Of a stretch of DNA of 64,000 nucleotides, positions 8,718-16,805 are shown in pieces. This DNA is from Paenibacillus oenotherae (GTDB lineage: Bacteria; Bacillota; Bacilli; Paenibacillales; Paenibacillaceae): the NCBI RefSeq assembly GCF_019443105.1, contig NZ_JAHZIJ010000001.1:372001-436000 (forward strand), read 5' to 3'. The position numbers and the translations under genes were made by a program. The notes beneath the pieces were generated by a model, which saw only the letters and a list, made by a program, of their open reading frames with translations, was not told where the DNA came from and searched no databases. The first letter of the stretch is position 1, and each line of letters opens with the position of its first letter.

Positions 8718-9416
8718 TTACTTCGCCTCCGCCATTTTGGTTCGGCTCAAGTCTACAATAAGTGCGACAACTTGGTCGATTGTTAGCTCAGAGCTGTCTA
8801 CGACGATAGCATCCTGCGCACGTATGAGCGGTGATATCGATCGTTTCTCGTCACTGGCATCGCGCTCGGCGATCTCTTGCTCCAACTGCTCCAATGTAAT
8901 ACTGTCATCCTTAAGTTCCTTGAAGCGGCGCAGCGCCCTGATTCCCACGCTTGCTGTCAGGAATACCTTCAGCTCGGCGTCCGGAAGCACATGCGAGCCA
9001 ATATCTCGCCCGTCCATAACAATTCCCTTGCTCGCAGCAAGCTCCCTCTGCAGCTCGACCAGACGAATCCGTACCGGCTCATGAGAAGCGATCTGCGACA
9101 CCTGAAGCGTAACCGCGCGTGTCCGGATTCCCTCCGTGACATCCTCGCCATTCAATAACACGGTCTGTCCCTGCTCACCAGGCATCAACCGGATGTGAAG
9201 ATCAGCGACGAGAGCGCTAAGCGCCTCCGTATCATCGCTTGTAATACCTGCACGATTCGCAGCGAGTGTAACCGCGCGATACATAGCTCCGGTATCGATG
9301 TAAACATAGCCGAGTTGCTCGGCGACTTTGCGGGCTACGGTGCTCTTCCCCGCGCCGGCAGGTCCGTCAATCGCCACATTCATGCGATTGCTGTCCTGTC
9401 CCCCATCCTTGCTCAA
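8718..9416 (-). CDS. cmk: Cytidylate kinase
   Basis: Phosphorylates CMP and dCMP with ATP. The 232-residue protein has the P-loop GPAGAGKST at 18-26, DTGAMYRAVT and the DGRDIGS motif, all typical of bacterial CMP kinases. Translation is taken to start at TTG 9416 because AAGGAGG lies ten bases upstream; the first in-frame ATG, 11 codons later, has no comparable site. Gene order cmk-plsC-rpsA is common in Bacillales. Confidence 0.96.
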   Translation of the reverse strand: MSKDGGQDSNRMNVAIDGPAGAGKSTVARKVAEQLGYVYIDTGAMYRAVTLAANRAGITSDDTEALSALVADLHIRLMPGEQGQTVLLNGEDVTEGIRTRAVTLQVSQIASHEPVRIRLVELQRELAASKGIVMDGRDIGSHVLPDAELKVFLTASVGIRALRRFKELKDDSITLEQLEQEIAERDASDEKRSISPLIRAQDAIVVDSSELTIDQVVALIVDLSRTKMAEAK

Positions 9417-9470
9417 CGGTGACTAACCTCCTTGAATGATGCCATTGCACCCAGCCCTGAATAATCTTCA

Positions 9471-9493
9471 AGAAAAAAGCAGGCTCTGCCTGC
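9471..9493 (-). terminator. Terminator after the DUF5359 gene
   Basis: GCAGGC-TCT-GCCTGC is a perfect six-base-pair hairpin followed on the minus strand by TTTTTT. It separates the small DUF5359 gene from cmk. Confidence 0.75.
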
Positions 9494-9548
9494 ATGTATA
9501 AAAAAATTATAACACAGCGCAAAAGGAGATGCAAAGAACGCAAACAAG

Positions 9549-9758
9549 CTAGAAGGGGACTCCCTCTAGCCGGTCAACGCCTGTTACCCAGTTTCTCACA
9601 GCAGGAATTTGCAATGCCAGCTGGCTCAGCATGACGGCCAAGAGCAGCATGAATATAATTTTTTTGAGAATATTCGTTACTTCATCAGACAGCTCCAGCA
9701 GACGCCTCGCCCCGCTCTTCGAGTGTTTGCTGCGGCTTAGCAGTTCGCGCACTTTCAT
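9549..9758 (-). CDS. Small single-pass membrane protein, DUF5359 (YpfB-like)
   Basis: A 69-residue protein with a basic N-terminus (MKVRELLSRSKHSKSGARR) and one transmembrane helix at about 32-50 (IIFMLLLAVMLSQLAL). Size, topology and position between cmk and a PilZ gene match YpfB of B. subtilis. No function is known. It lies about 100 bases after the PilZ gene and ends before a terminator, so it may be the last gene of that transcript. Confidence 0.7.
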   Translation of the reverse strand: MKVRELLSRSKHSKSGARRLLELSDEVTNILKKIIFMLLLAVMLSQLALQIPAVRNWVTGVDRLEGVPF

Positions 9759-9856
9759 GGAAACGACCCTTTCTTCATGATTCGATCGGGGTTAGTTTTT
9801 TCCATGAATGACTGGTTTATGCATCTTATTAATCGGCTTGCGCAAGCAGCCGCACA

Positions 9857-10510
9857 TTAATTTTTACGGTAATCAAGCTGCCGCTCGAAGCAGAATCGAA
9901 TAATCTTTTGGCGTTCGAGATCCGAGATGGTGACAAACTTCGCCATAATTTGGTTGCGTCCTGTCTCTGTTGCCTTGACCCGTACAATCTCTGCTTTGAA
10001 CTGGGCATGCTCCAGCGAACCGTTCCGGTAAGGTATCAGCAGCCAGCAGTCCAGCTCTTGCCCTGCTTTGACCGGCCACCGGCCATCGCACAGAAACGAG
10101 ATGCCTCCTCCGCCGACATCGTCTGTCATCCCGATAAACCGAACATGAGCCGACATCTTTACCGCAATTTCCAGCTCAGCCTCCACACGAAGAAAGGAGC
10201 GCCGCTGCACGCTTGTTATTGCGCTCAGCTCCGGCTTGCGAATGCGGATCAGCTTAACGACTTCTTCCTTGAATCCGAGCACATGGGAGTTGAAATAATG
10301 CTTGACGCCTTCGCCGGAAACAAAATAAAGGGAAAGCTCGTCACCGAGAAAAAGCCGCTTGTACTTACCAGTACCCTCAATTATTGGAACATCGATCAGA
10401 AGCTCGCCTTCGTCCTCGTCTTCCACTCGCGATTTATATTCTATAGCTGCTTCTTCTTCATCGGATGAGGCCACTTGTATGAATAATAATTGTTTCACCT
10501 TAGGCAACAT
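9857..10510 (-). CDS. PilZ-domain protein, likely c-di-GMP receptor (YpfA/MotI-like)
   Basis: A 217-residue protein with an N-terminal YcgR-like domain and a C-terminal PilZ domain. The c-di-GMP binding arginines are visible in QRRSFLR (102-108). The second motif, normally D/N-x-S-x-x-G, reads DDVGGGG at 130-136, so the serine position is altered. B. subtilis YpfA (MotI) in the same place acts as a c-di-GMP-dependent flagellar brake; a similar role is inferred here. The start at 10510 follows a GGAGGGAAAG site; an upstream in-frame start has none. Confidence 0.85.
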   Translation of the reverse strand: MLPKVKQLLFIQVASSDEEEAAIEYKSRVEDEDEGELLIDVPIIEGTGKYKRLFLGDELSLYFVSGEGVKHYFNSHVLGFKEEVVKLIRIRKPELSAITSVQRRSFLRVEAELEIAVKMSAHVRFIGMTDDVGGGGISFLCDGRWPVKAGQELDCWLLIPYRNGSLEHAQFKAEIVRVKATETGRNQIMAKFVTISDLERQKIIRFCFERQLDYRKN

Positions 10511-10580
10511 AGTCTCTTTCCCTCCCGTCTTTTCGATTATAGCACAGCATGTCGAAATTTGGGGAGAGGGTATGAGAAAA

Positions 10581-10614
10581 GGACGAGCAATAGTTCTCTC
10601 GTCCCTTTTTTTCA
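10581..10614. terminator. Bidirectional terminator after ypeB
   Basis: GGACGAG pairs with CTCGTCC around a ten-base loop. There is a T tract on both sides (TTTTTTT on plus, TTTTCTC on minus). It sits three bases past the ypeB stop codon and isolates the PilZ gene from ypeB. Confidence 0.75.
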
Positions 10615-10616
10615 TG

Positions 10617-11954
10617 CTATTCAGTCGACATTTGCTCAATAGATTCTTCCAGACCCGACTCGGCGTTAATGAAGATCCGGTACTTGCCGCCGTTGATCCG
10701 GCCCGTAAATTCATAGCACAGCACTTCCTCGCCTGTGTCTCCAAGAATAAGAGCCAGTCCCTCGGAGACGGACTTGAACTCAGGATTCAGCGACTTGCGC
10801 GCTTCCGCGATTTTCAGTTTTGCTTTAGGAATGCTGCGCTTGTGATGCTCGTAAACGTAATCGTTCGCCTGCAGCCCGACGGCCTCGCCATTGTCGAGCG
10901 CTACCTTGACAGTCAGCTTCTCGGGATAGATGAGCACGCCGTTCTGGGACGCTACACAAGTAAAGACCGCGATATTGGAGAATTCATCATAATTCACGGC
11001 CTTCATCCCTTTATAGCCATGCCGTGCGAGAAATTCGATTCCTTTACGCTCAGCCTCGCCGATCTTCATCGTTGCTTTACCGACATCCCGCGGGTTCATA
11101 AACCAGATCAATTGCCCGCCCTGCTGTGTGAAATCCATTTGAAGCGGCTTATCGGAATGCGGGCCTTTGGCAGTGACGGAGTAAGAAGCATACTCTGTGC
11201 CCTTTCCATTCTCCACAACCTTTATATTGCTTGTATCACTCGTATCCAGAAAATGAGCAGCCAGCTTCTTAATATCATCGGGAGACTTCTTTCCTCCGGC
11301 CAGCATCTTGATCGTTCGCTTCTGATACATGCTGCTTACAGACGGGCCCCAGTTGATCTCCGGATATTCGCTGACTTTCTTGTCGACCGTCTTGAAACCA
11401 TCGATGATGGTGTTGTCCATAGTCGATTTCTCAGAGGCAAGCGCAATCTCCACATCCATCCAGTGCAAATTGTTTCCGATAACTTTATCCTGGACATCGT
11501 AAAGATCCTTCGCGATTTCCTTGGAGCTTGCATAAAGTGTTTTGAGTGTCTTGTATTCGTCCTTGGACAGCGGGTGCTTCGTCAAATCACGAACCGAGGT
11601 TTTGTAAGAGAAATTCGCTATTCGGGACAGAAACTCCTCTGTTTTGCTGAAGGGCAGAAGGGTCAGCGGAAGCTGGTTGATTTCATTCTGCGCCTCGCTG
11701 GTGAGCCGCCACACGTTGACTAATCCCTTGCGGTGAAACCCTTGCGATGTTGAATTTACAGCCAATGTATTGCCGAGCTCCCGGTGAAGCTGCTCGACGT
11801 GGTAGCTCAGATCATGGAATGCCCGTTGATATTGATTCTCGGCCTTGATCAGTATGGAGTTCTTCTCCTGATGCTCTTGATATCCCCAATAGATAGAACC
11901 GATAAAAAACAAGGTCATAACGGGAAACAATACAGCGCTTAGTCGTCGGTACAT
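10617..11954 (-). CDS. ypeB: Germination protein YpeB
   Basis: A 445-residue spore protein that in Bacillus is required to localise and control the cortex-lytic enzyme SleB. It has an N-terminal membrane anchor (about 5-25), a helical middle with a QxxLHRELG-type segment, and repeated PepSY-like modules in the C-terminal half. In Bacillus the gene follows sleB. Here no sleB lies upstream; the preceding gene is a 50-residue zinc ribbon. The AAAGGAGC ribosome binding site lies in the 3' arm of a 13-base-pair hairpin (11961-12016), so translation may be structurally controlled. Confidence 0.93.
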   Translation of the reverse strand: MYRRLSAVLFPVMTLFFIGSIYWGYQEHQEKNSILIKAENQYQRAFHDLSYHVEQLHRELGNTLAVNSTSQGFHRKGLVNVWRLTSEAQNEINQLPLTLLPFSKTEEFLSRIANFSYKTSVRDLTKHPLSKDEYKTLKTLYASSKEIAKDLYDVQDKVIGNNLHWMDVEIALASEKSTMDNTIIDGFKTVDKKVSEYPEINWGPSVSSMYQKRTIKMLAGGKKSPDDIKKLAAHFLDTSDTSNIKVVENGKGTEYASYSVTAKGPHSDKPLQMDFTQQGGQLIWFMNPRDVGKATMKIGEAERKGIEFLARHGYKGMKAVNYDEFSNIAVFTCVASQNGVLIYPEKLTVKVALDNGEAVGLQANDYVYEHHKRSIPKAKLKIAEARKSLNPEFKSVSEGLALILGDTGEEVLCYEFTGRINGGKYRIFINAESGLEESIEQMSTE

Positions 11955-11960
11955 AAGGCA

Positions 11961-12016
11961 AAAGCTCCTTTCGTGTGCAAAACCTGGTGTTAGTTTGGTT
12001 TGCCGAAAGGAGCTTT
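11961..12016 (-). promoter_or_regulatory. Long hairpin enclosing the ypeB ribosome binding site
   Basis: Minus-strand AAAGCTCCTTTCG pairs perfectly with CGAAAGGAGCTTT, and an inner GCAAACC/GGTTTTGC arm extends the stem. The 3' arm contains AAAGGAG, ten bases before the ypeB ATG. It could mask the ribosome binding site, or terminate the zinc-ribbon transcript, since a short TTTT follows. Both are inferences from the sequence. Confidence 0.6.
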
Positions 12017-12049
12017 ATGCATGTTTTGTTGCAATTGTGATTACCCGCG

Positions 12050-12202
12050 CTAAAGCGCGACTTCCTGAATTTCGAAATCCGCCACATTGTTGCACAGGCA
12101 TTGCTTGAAGCCCGTATCAACCTTGCCCTTCTCCCGACGGCCGCGAAGAACAAACTTCTCCCCGCAGACGTTGCATCGAATAGCTACCTTCACACGCGAC
12201 AA
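12050..12202 (-). CDS. 50-residue zinc-ribbon protein
   Basis: The open frame starts at TTG nine bases after a perfect AGGAGGA site. It encodes a basic 50-residue protein with cysteines arranged CNVC (10-13) and CLC (35-37), plausibly one zinc knuckle. The middle GRREKGKVDTGF is strongly charged. I do not recognise a named family and infer no function beyond likely metal binding. It lies between a tandem-repeat leader upstream and the ypeB hairpin downstream, and probably shares transcription with ypeB. Confidence 0.6.
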   Translation of the reverse strand: MSRVKVAIRCNVCGEKFVLRGRREKGKVDTGFKQCLCNNVADFEIQEVAL

Positions 12203-12220
12203 ACGAATCGGTCCTCCTAA

Positions 12221-12343
12221 AAGTTTTGCGAAGCAAAACTCGCTTCGTAAGCATCTGCTTTAAGTTTTGCGGAGCAAAACTCGCTTCGTAAGCATCTGCT
12301 TTAAGTTTTGCGGAGCAAAACCTGCTTCGTAAGCATCTGCTTG
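12221..12343. repeat. Three tandem 41-bp repeats with internal hairpins
   Basis: Three consecutive units of 41 bases begin at 12221, 12262 and 12303. Each contains the palindrome GTTTTGC-N3-GCAAAAC and the segment GCTTCGTAAGCATCTGC. The array ends directly at the ribosome binding site of the zinc-ribbon gene (minus strand). A diverged single unit appears near 15165-15200, before the MecA-like gene. Confidence 0.9.
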
Positions 12344-12379
12344 CCCATTAGCATTTATTACCTATTATAGGCAGAAGCG

Positions 12380-13075
12380 CTAGAGATTAACCTCTTCCTC
12401 GCGAAGAAGCATACGAAAGGGAGACCTGTTGTTGGCCCGATTCATTTTGCGAAGTCCCTTCACCCACAGATAGATCATAAGCGGGATCATAAACCAAATC
12501 CAATAGGTCGTGCCCGATCCGATAATCCAGTCGTATACGCCATGCTCGAGAAGAGGCACGGTGAGCGACATCAGCAGGAACAGGCGGGTGCGCGAACGCT
12601 CCGCGAACTTGGCTTTGCCCAGATAGTACCCCATCGTCACACCGAACAGTGCATGTCCGGACACCGGAAGCAGCGCTCGGCCGAGCAAGGTAGCGAATGA
12701 AGCCGGCTGATATATGGCATACAGCACATTCTCGACCGTTGCGAAGCCAAGCGATATGGCAACAGCATAGACGATGCCGTCATAGGGCTCGTCGAATTCC
12801 GTATGGTTGTAAATAATATGATAAAGCACAAACCACTTCACGATTTCTTCCACGCCCGAGGAGATTGCAAAAGCAAACACGATGGGATGATCCCCCCACC
12901 ACAATGTAAGTCCTCTCTGAATGATCATAATGGGCAGAACGATCAGCACCCCGAGCAGAAACACACGAACAACCATATGCACCGGCTCTGTATCATACCT
13001 GTCCTTGAGATAAAAATAAGTTAGCAATGATATTCCAGGCGCAATCGCTGCGGTTAATATGGATAGAATCAGCAT
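12380..13075 (-). CDS. prsW: Intramembrane glutamic protease PrsW
   Basis: A multi-pass membrane protease that in B. subtilis makes the first cut in the anti-sigma factor RsiW to activate SigW. The 231-residue protein has about seven hydrophobic segments and the family motifs EEIVK (76-80), ENVLY (115-119) and the conserved histidine in SGHALFG (H141). The ATG at 13075 gives an N-terminus aligned with the family. An upstream GTG at 13090 overlaps its own GGGAGG site and is unlikely. No sigW or rsiW gene is in the window. Confidence 0.92.
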   Translation of the reverse strand: MLILSILTAAIAPGISLLTYFYLKDRYDTEPVHMVVRVFLLGVLIVLPIMIIQRGLTLWWGDHPIVFAFAISSGVEEIVKWFVLYHIIYNHTEFDEPYDGIVYAVAISLGFATVENVLYAIYQPASFATLLGRALLPVSGHALFGVTMGYYLGKAKFAERSRTRLFLLMSLTVPLLEHGVYDWIIGSGTTYWIWFMIPLMIYLWVKGLRKMNRANNRSPFRMLLREEEVNL

Positions 13076-13133
13076 CGTTTCTCTCGTCACCTCCCAGGCT
13101 GCCTTGTCATCTGCCCTGTTTATTATTCAACTA

Positions 13134-14381
13134 TTACACCCAGCCGCGAAGCCTGGAGGCCTCGGCTACTTTCCTGACGCCTACCATATAGGCTGCAAGC
13201 CGCATATTCACTTTGCGCGACTGGTGCAATTCATATACTTGATTGAAACCGCGAATCATCATGGCTCTGAGCTTCGTATCCACTTCCTCTTCGGACCAAT
13301 AGTAGCCTTGATTGTTCTGCACCCACTCAAAGTAAGAGACGATAACGCCTCCACTGCTTGCAAGCACATCCGGAACTATTAGTATACCACGATCGGTAAG
13401 GATGCGGGTTGCTTCCAGCGTTGTAGGACCATTGGCAGCTTCAACGACGATTCGGGCACGAATCCGGTCTGCGTTGTCTGCCGTAATTTGATTCTCAATA
13501 GCTGCTGGTACAAGTATATCGCAATCCAGCGTAAGAAGCTCGTCATTCGATATCGTATTTTTGAACAAATTGGTCACTGTGCCGAAGGAATCTCTCCGAT
13601 CCAGCAAATATTCAATATCGAGCCCATTCTCATTATACAACGCTCCGTTCACATCGGAAATAGCGATTACTTTGGCGCCTGCTTCATGCATGAACTTCGC
13701 CAGGTAGCTTCCTGCATTTCCAAAGCCCTGAATGACAACCCGCGCATCGGGCAGGGCAATATTCCGCTTCTTGAGCGCTTCGTCGATCATGATGGCCACA
13801 CCGCGCGCAGTGGCGCTCTCTCGGCCCAATGAGCCGCCAAGCACAATAGGCTTGCCCGTTATAAACCCCGGCGAGTCAAATTCGCGAATTCTGCTGTACT
13901 CGTCCAGCATCCAAGCCATAATTTGAGCGTTCGTCATGACATCAGGCGCGGGAATATCTTTGGTCGGGCCTACGATCTGGCTAATCGCCCGAACATAACC
14001 CCGGCTGAGCCGCTCCAGCTCGCTGAATGACATTTTGCGCGGATCACATATGATGCCGCCCTTGCCGCCGCCATACGGCAAATCTGCAATGCCGCATTTC
14101 AGACTCATCCAGATCGAGAGCGCCTTCACTTCATCCTCATTCACATCAGGGTGAAACCGGACGCCGCCCTTGGTCGGGCCGACCGCATCATTGTGCTGCG
14201 CGCGATATCCGAGGAACACGCGAGTCTTCCCGTCATCCATGCGAACCGGTATTCTAACCGTCAGCATACGAATCGGCTCTTTCAACAATTCAATCATATC
14301 ATCACCGTAACCAAGCTTTCTGAGCGCTTCCTCAATTACAATTTGTGTCGATGCAAGCACATCATTATTATTTTTATTCAC
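13134..14381 (-). CDS. gudB: Glu/Leu-family glutamate dehydrogenase
   Basis: Catalyses reversible oxidative deamination of glutamate to 2-oxoglutarate and ammonia. The roughly 415-residue protein shows KGGVRFHPDVN, the catalytic-lysine region PYGGGKGGI, GPTKDIPAPDV and the Rossmann segment VVIQGFGNAG. In Bacillus such enzymes (GudB, RocG) are catabolic and NAD-dependent; the same is inferred here. The start is the GTG at 14381, nine bases after AAAAGGTGG; a TTG two codons upstream is an alternative. It lies next to prsW, as in B. subtilis. Confidence 0.93.
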   Translation of the reverse strand: MNKNNNDVLASTQIVIEEALRKLGYGDDMIELLKEPIRMLTVRIPVRMDDGKTRVFLGYRAQHNDAVGPTKGGVRFHPDVNEDEVKALSIWMSLKCGIADLPYGGGKGGIICDPRKMSFSELERLSRGYVRAISQIVGPTKDIPAPDVMTNAQIMAWMLDEYSRIREFDSPGFITGKPIVLGGSLGRESATARGVAIMIDEALKKRNIALPDARVVIQGFGNAGSYLAKFMHEAGAKVIAISDVNGALYNENGLDIEYLLDRRDSFGTVTNLFKNTISNDELLTLDCDILVPAAIENQITADNADRIRARIVVEAANGPTTLEATRILTDRGILIVPDVLASSGGVIVSYFEWVQNNQGYYWSEEEVDTKLRAMMIRGFNQVYELHQSRKVNMRLAAYMVGVRKVAEASRLRGWV

Positions 14382-14482
14382 TGTCAACGTCCCCACCTTT
14401 TCTTGTCTAATAATATGAGCGCTATGATGCCCAACTATGCGGATTCCATCAACCGTCCCTTCGCAACTGTACCAAATAAAAA

Positions 14483-14519
14483 AGCATCCGCATACGGCTA
14501 TAATACCGCAGCTGATGCT
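14483..14519 (-). terminator. Terminator between the MecA-like gene and gudB
   Basis: AGCATC/GATGCT forms the base of an imperfect, bulged stem, followed by TTTTTT on the minus strand. It lies ten bases beyond the MecA-like stop codon. Confidence 0.75.
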
Positions 14520-14528
14520 CTGGATTAA

Positions 14529-15137
14529 TTAAAAATGAGTGCAAATCTCCCGAACGGCTTGAGCTGGAATGATGACTTTACCGTATTCATCAAGAATAGC
14601 GGTCGTAACGGAGGTCGCCTCTCCGTACTCGGCAAGCAGCGCAATGATGGCATGATATCGCGGCAACTCTACTCCCACCGGCTCAAAAGCAAGCATATAT
14701 TTGCCATTATAGGCGTATAAACGTCCATCATCTGTCAGCTCCGCAGCATGCAGCATCTTGCTGACTGAAATGACATCCTCGATATCGCGAAACGCGTACA
14801 ACACGACATCGCTCTGCTCCAGAGTCACTTCAAGCTCGTAGACGTCTTCATCGTTATCTTCTTCTTCAAGAGCTCTGTCCTCATGCTTTCCGTTCACTTT
14901 ACCCCGCGTGACAATGACAACCATGCCTTGGGCCGGAAGGGCAAATACTTCAACAGCAAGTGGACCGCTTGCATCAAACCCGAGCTCATTGTAGGCCTGA
15001 TCCATCATCTCACTGAATAACTCATGCACTTTCGGTATTTCACGCCACATATCTTCCTTCTGGATCCCACGCTCCAGCAGGTCGTCGAACGTCAGGAAAA
15101 TTCGTATTTTGTCTTGATTGAGTCGTTCGATTTTCAT
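14529..15137 (-). CDS. MecA/YpbH-family adaptor protein
   Basis: A 202-residue ClpC adaptor of the MecA family. The N-terminus MKIERLNQDKIRIFLTFDDL, followed by a GIQKEDMW segment, is close to YpbH of B. subtilis. A central acidic linker (EDRALEEEDNDEDVYE) separates the N-terminal target-binding and C-terminal ClpC-binding domains. MecA-type adaptors deliver ComK and other targets to ClpCP and can affect sporulation. The start follows AAAAGGAGG. YpbH is favoured over MecA because of the N-terminal sequence, but the two paralogues are hard to separate by eye. Confidence 0.85.
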   Translation of the reverse strand: MKIERLNQDKIRIFLTFDDLLERGIQKEDMWREIPKVHELFSEMMDQAYNELGFDASGPLAVEVFALPAQGMVVIVTRGKVNGKHEDRALEEEDNDEDVYELEVTLEQSDVVLYAFRDIEDVISVSKMLHAAELTDDGRLYAYNGKYMLAFEPVGVELPRYHAIIALLAEYGEATSVTTAILDEYGKVIIPAQAVREICTHF

Positions 15138-15164
15138 GATAGGATCCTCCTTTTCGAGGGCATC

Positions 15165-15200
15165 TGCTTCGTTTGTTCCGGAGCAAAACAATCTTCGAAA
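15165..15200. repeat. Diverged single copy of the 41-bp repeat unit
   Basis: The segment GGGCATCTGCTTCG...CCGGAGCAAAAC resembles the GCATCTGCTT and GGAGCAAAAC parts of the tandem units at 12221-12343. It too lies just upstream of a minus-strand ribosome binding site, that of the MecA-like gene. Confidence 0.5.
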
Positions 15201-15321
15201 GCGCACCAACGTGGCAGTTTCTGTTATTACAGCGTATGAAACTGCAAGCAAATTGTGATTAAATCGTGCTATGTAACTATGTTATCATGTATGTCCCCCG
15301 AATGCACTAGGGTGGAATGAA

Positions 15322-15385
15322 AAAAGAATCGTTTGAACCGTTTGTTTCTATACGCAAAAAAACGGTCAAACGATTCATTTTTTTG
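15322..15385. terminator. Bidirectional terminator
   Basis: GAATCGTTTGAACCGTTT pairs with AAACGGTCAAACGATTC apart from one bulged base. T runs occur on both sides. On the minus strand it ends the transcript of the gene at 15396-15725. Confidence 0.85.
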
Positions 15386-15395
15386 ATGCGCTTTT

Positions 15396-15725
15396 TTAAT
15401 GCGCTTTTCCTTCAGCCGCAATACGCTCCGCTTCCCGCTTCACAGTTGGATCGCTGTTCATCAGCATTTCAATCTGTCCCCAGGCCGCTGCTGAATCCTC
15501 TGGAGCAGCACCCTTCTCTTTAGCTGAAGTTGAAGCAGAAGCAGAAGAGCTCTTGCTGCCGAGCTTCCTGCTAATGACAGCATCGATTGTACGTCCCTTC
15601 AAACCCGTCGCCATGCTCGTACAGGCTGCGGTCGCCCATGCGAACATGCCGGGCCGCTTCTTCGCCACATAGGCTGCAGCAGCCATACCCGCCAGACTAC
15701 CGAGCAGAAACCCCGTCCATCTCAT
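15396..15725 (-). CDS. Small protein with glycine-rich hydrophobic N-terminus
   Basis: A 109-residue protein of unrecognised family. Residues 5-20 form a short hydrophobic, Gly/Ala-rich segment (GFLLGSLAGMAAAAYVA), resembling the start of small envelope proteins that carry a glycine zipper. The middle is Ser/Ala-rich low-complexity sequence, and the C-terminus is helical and charged. The coding call is supported by a GGAGGA site before the ATG and a strong terminator right after the stop. No function is inferred. Confidence 0.65.
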   Translation of the reverse strand: MRWTGFLLGSLAGMAAAAYVAKKRPGMFAWATAACTSMATGLKGRTIDAVISRKLGSKSSSASASTSAKEKGAAPEDSAAAWGQIEMLMNSDPTVKREAERIAAEGKAH

Positions 15726-15817
15726 GTGCCATCCTCCTTATTTCTATTGGGTTGCGCGCTTAGTTTTGCCCTTGCCTCCACACCTCATTCCAGCATAAAA
15801 AAAGGAAGGGTGACGCA

Positions 15818-15853
15818 TTGCATCGCTTCAGTCTTTCGGAAATATGATACAAT
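15818..15853 (+). promoter_or_regulatory. Possible promoter for the deacetylase gene
   Basis: TTGCAT at 15818-15823 and TATGAT at 15843-15848 are 19 bases apart. The spacing is long for SigA, so this is only a candidate. Confidence 0.35.
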
Positions 15854-15881
15854 AAGGGCGATTTACGAAAGGAGGATGATC

Positions 15882-16805
15882 ATGCTTACCATGCAGACAA
15901 CAAGAACAATTGCGGCGCTGCTCCTTGCGATTGCGCTTACTGCCGGATGCGGAGCTTCAGAGAAGGAAGCCGGCAATGGCAAGCAGCCCGCTGCTGCTGA
16001 ACTATCTCCAGAGGTGGTACAGCCCGGCCAGAAGCCTCCTGCCCATGAGCCGAAGCCTCCTTCAACGGGCGCGACGAACAACGGCCAAGCTCCTTCCGAA
16101 GGAACCGGAGCCGCCAATGAAGAGCAGACGCCTGAGGTCAAGCCGAAGGAAAAGCTTTACCGCATGGATGCTGCGTACCGGTTTAAACCGATCAATAAAG
16201 ATACGCCTAATAAAGTGGTGCTCCTAACGTTCGATGACGGGCCTAAAGAAGATGAGATGCTGACATCCATGCTGGATACGCTCGACAAACATAAAGCCAA
16301 AGCCATCTTCTTCGTGAATGGCTACCGGGTTAAACAGCATCCGGAGCTGCTGACAAAAATTTCTGATCGCGGACAGACTGTCGGCAATCATTCCTGGGAT
16401 CATATTGATTTGAAGAAGCAAGATCTGGAGGAGGTAGAGAAGCAAATCGGGGATGTACAAGCTATAGTCAAGGAAACAATCGGAACCTCACCGCTCTTCT
16501 TCCGTCCTCCCTTTGGCTCTGGGGGCGATAAAGTGAAGAGCATCGCCCACAAGTACGGCATGCTGTACATGACTTGGTCGAACGGATCATTGGACTGGGA
16601 TAAAAGCACGAAAAACAAGCCGGAGCTGGTCATCAGCAATGTGCTGGAACAGCTCCATCCCGGCGCAAATATTCTCATGCACGAGCTTCCCTGGACCAAT
16701 GAGGCGCTGGATACGCTGCTCACCAAGCTGGAGGAGAAGGGCTACGGCTTCATCGATCCGGAGACGATTGATTCCGGTCTTGATGAGGCTGCGAGCGCAA
16801 AGTAA
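15882..16805 (+). CDS. Polysaccharide deacetylase lipoprotein
   Basis: A 307-residue exported lipoprotein with a NodB-type deacetylase domain. The signal sequence ends in the lipobox LTAGC (C23), so the protein should be tethered to the outer face of the membrane. A Pro/Glu/Ala-rich linker (24-90) spans the wall, followed by the catalytic domain: TFDDGP at 116-121, metal-binding NHSWDH with H170 and H174, and RPPFG near 206. The likely substrate is peptidoglycan or another N-acetylated wall polymer. The ATG at 15882 lies six bases after AAAGGAGG. Its last 56 bases overlap the convergent phosphoesterase gene. Confidence 0.9.
   Translation: MLTMQTTRTIAALLLAIALTAGCGASEKEAGNGKQPAAAELSPEVVQPGQKPPAHEPKPPSTGATNNGQAPSEGTGAANEEQTPEVKPKEKLYRMDAAYRFKPINKDTPNKVVLLTFDDGPKEDEMLTSMLDTLDKHKAKAIFFVNGYRVKQHPELLTKISDRGQTVGNHSWDHIDLKKQDLEEVEKQIGDVQAIVKETIGTSPLFFRPPFGSGGDKVKSIAHKYGMLYMTWSNGSLDWDKSTKNKPELVISNVLEQLHPGANILMHELPWTNEALDTLLTKLEEKGYGFIDPETIDSGLDEAASAK

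Noticed and set aside
12221-12343. CRISPR-like reading of the 41-bp array
   Set aside because: Units are contiguous with no unique spacers, and no cas genes are nearby.
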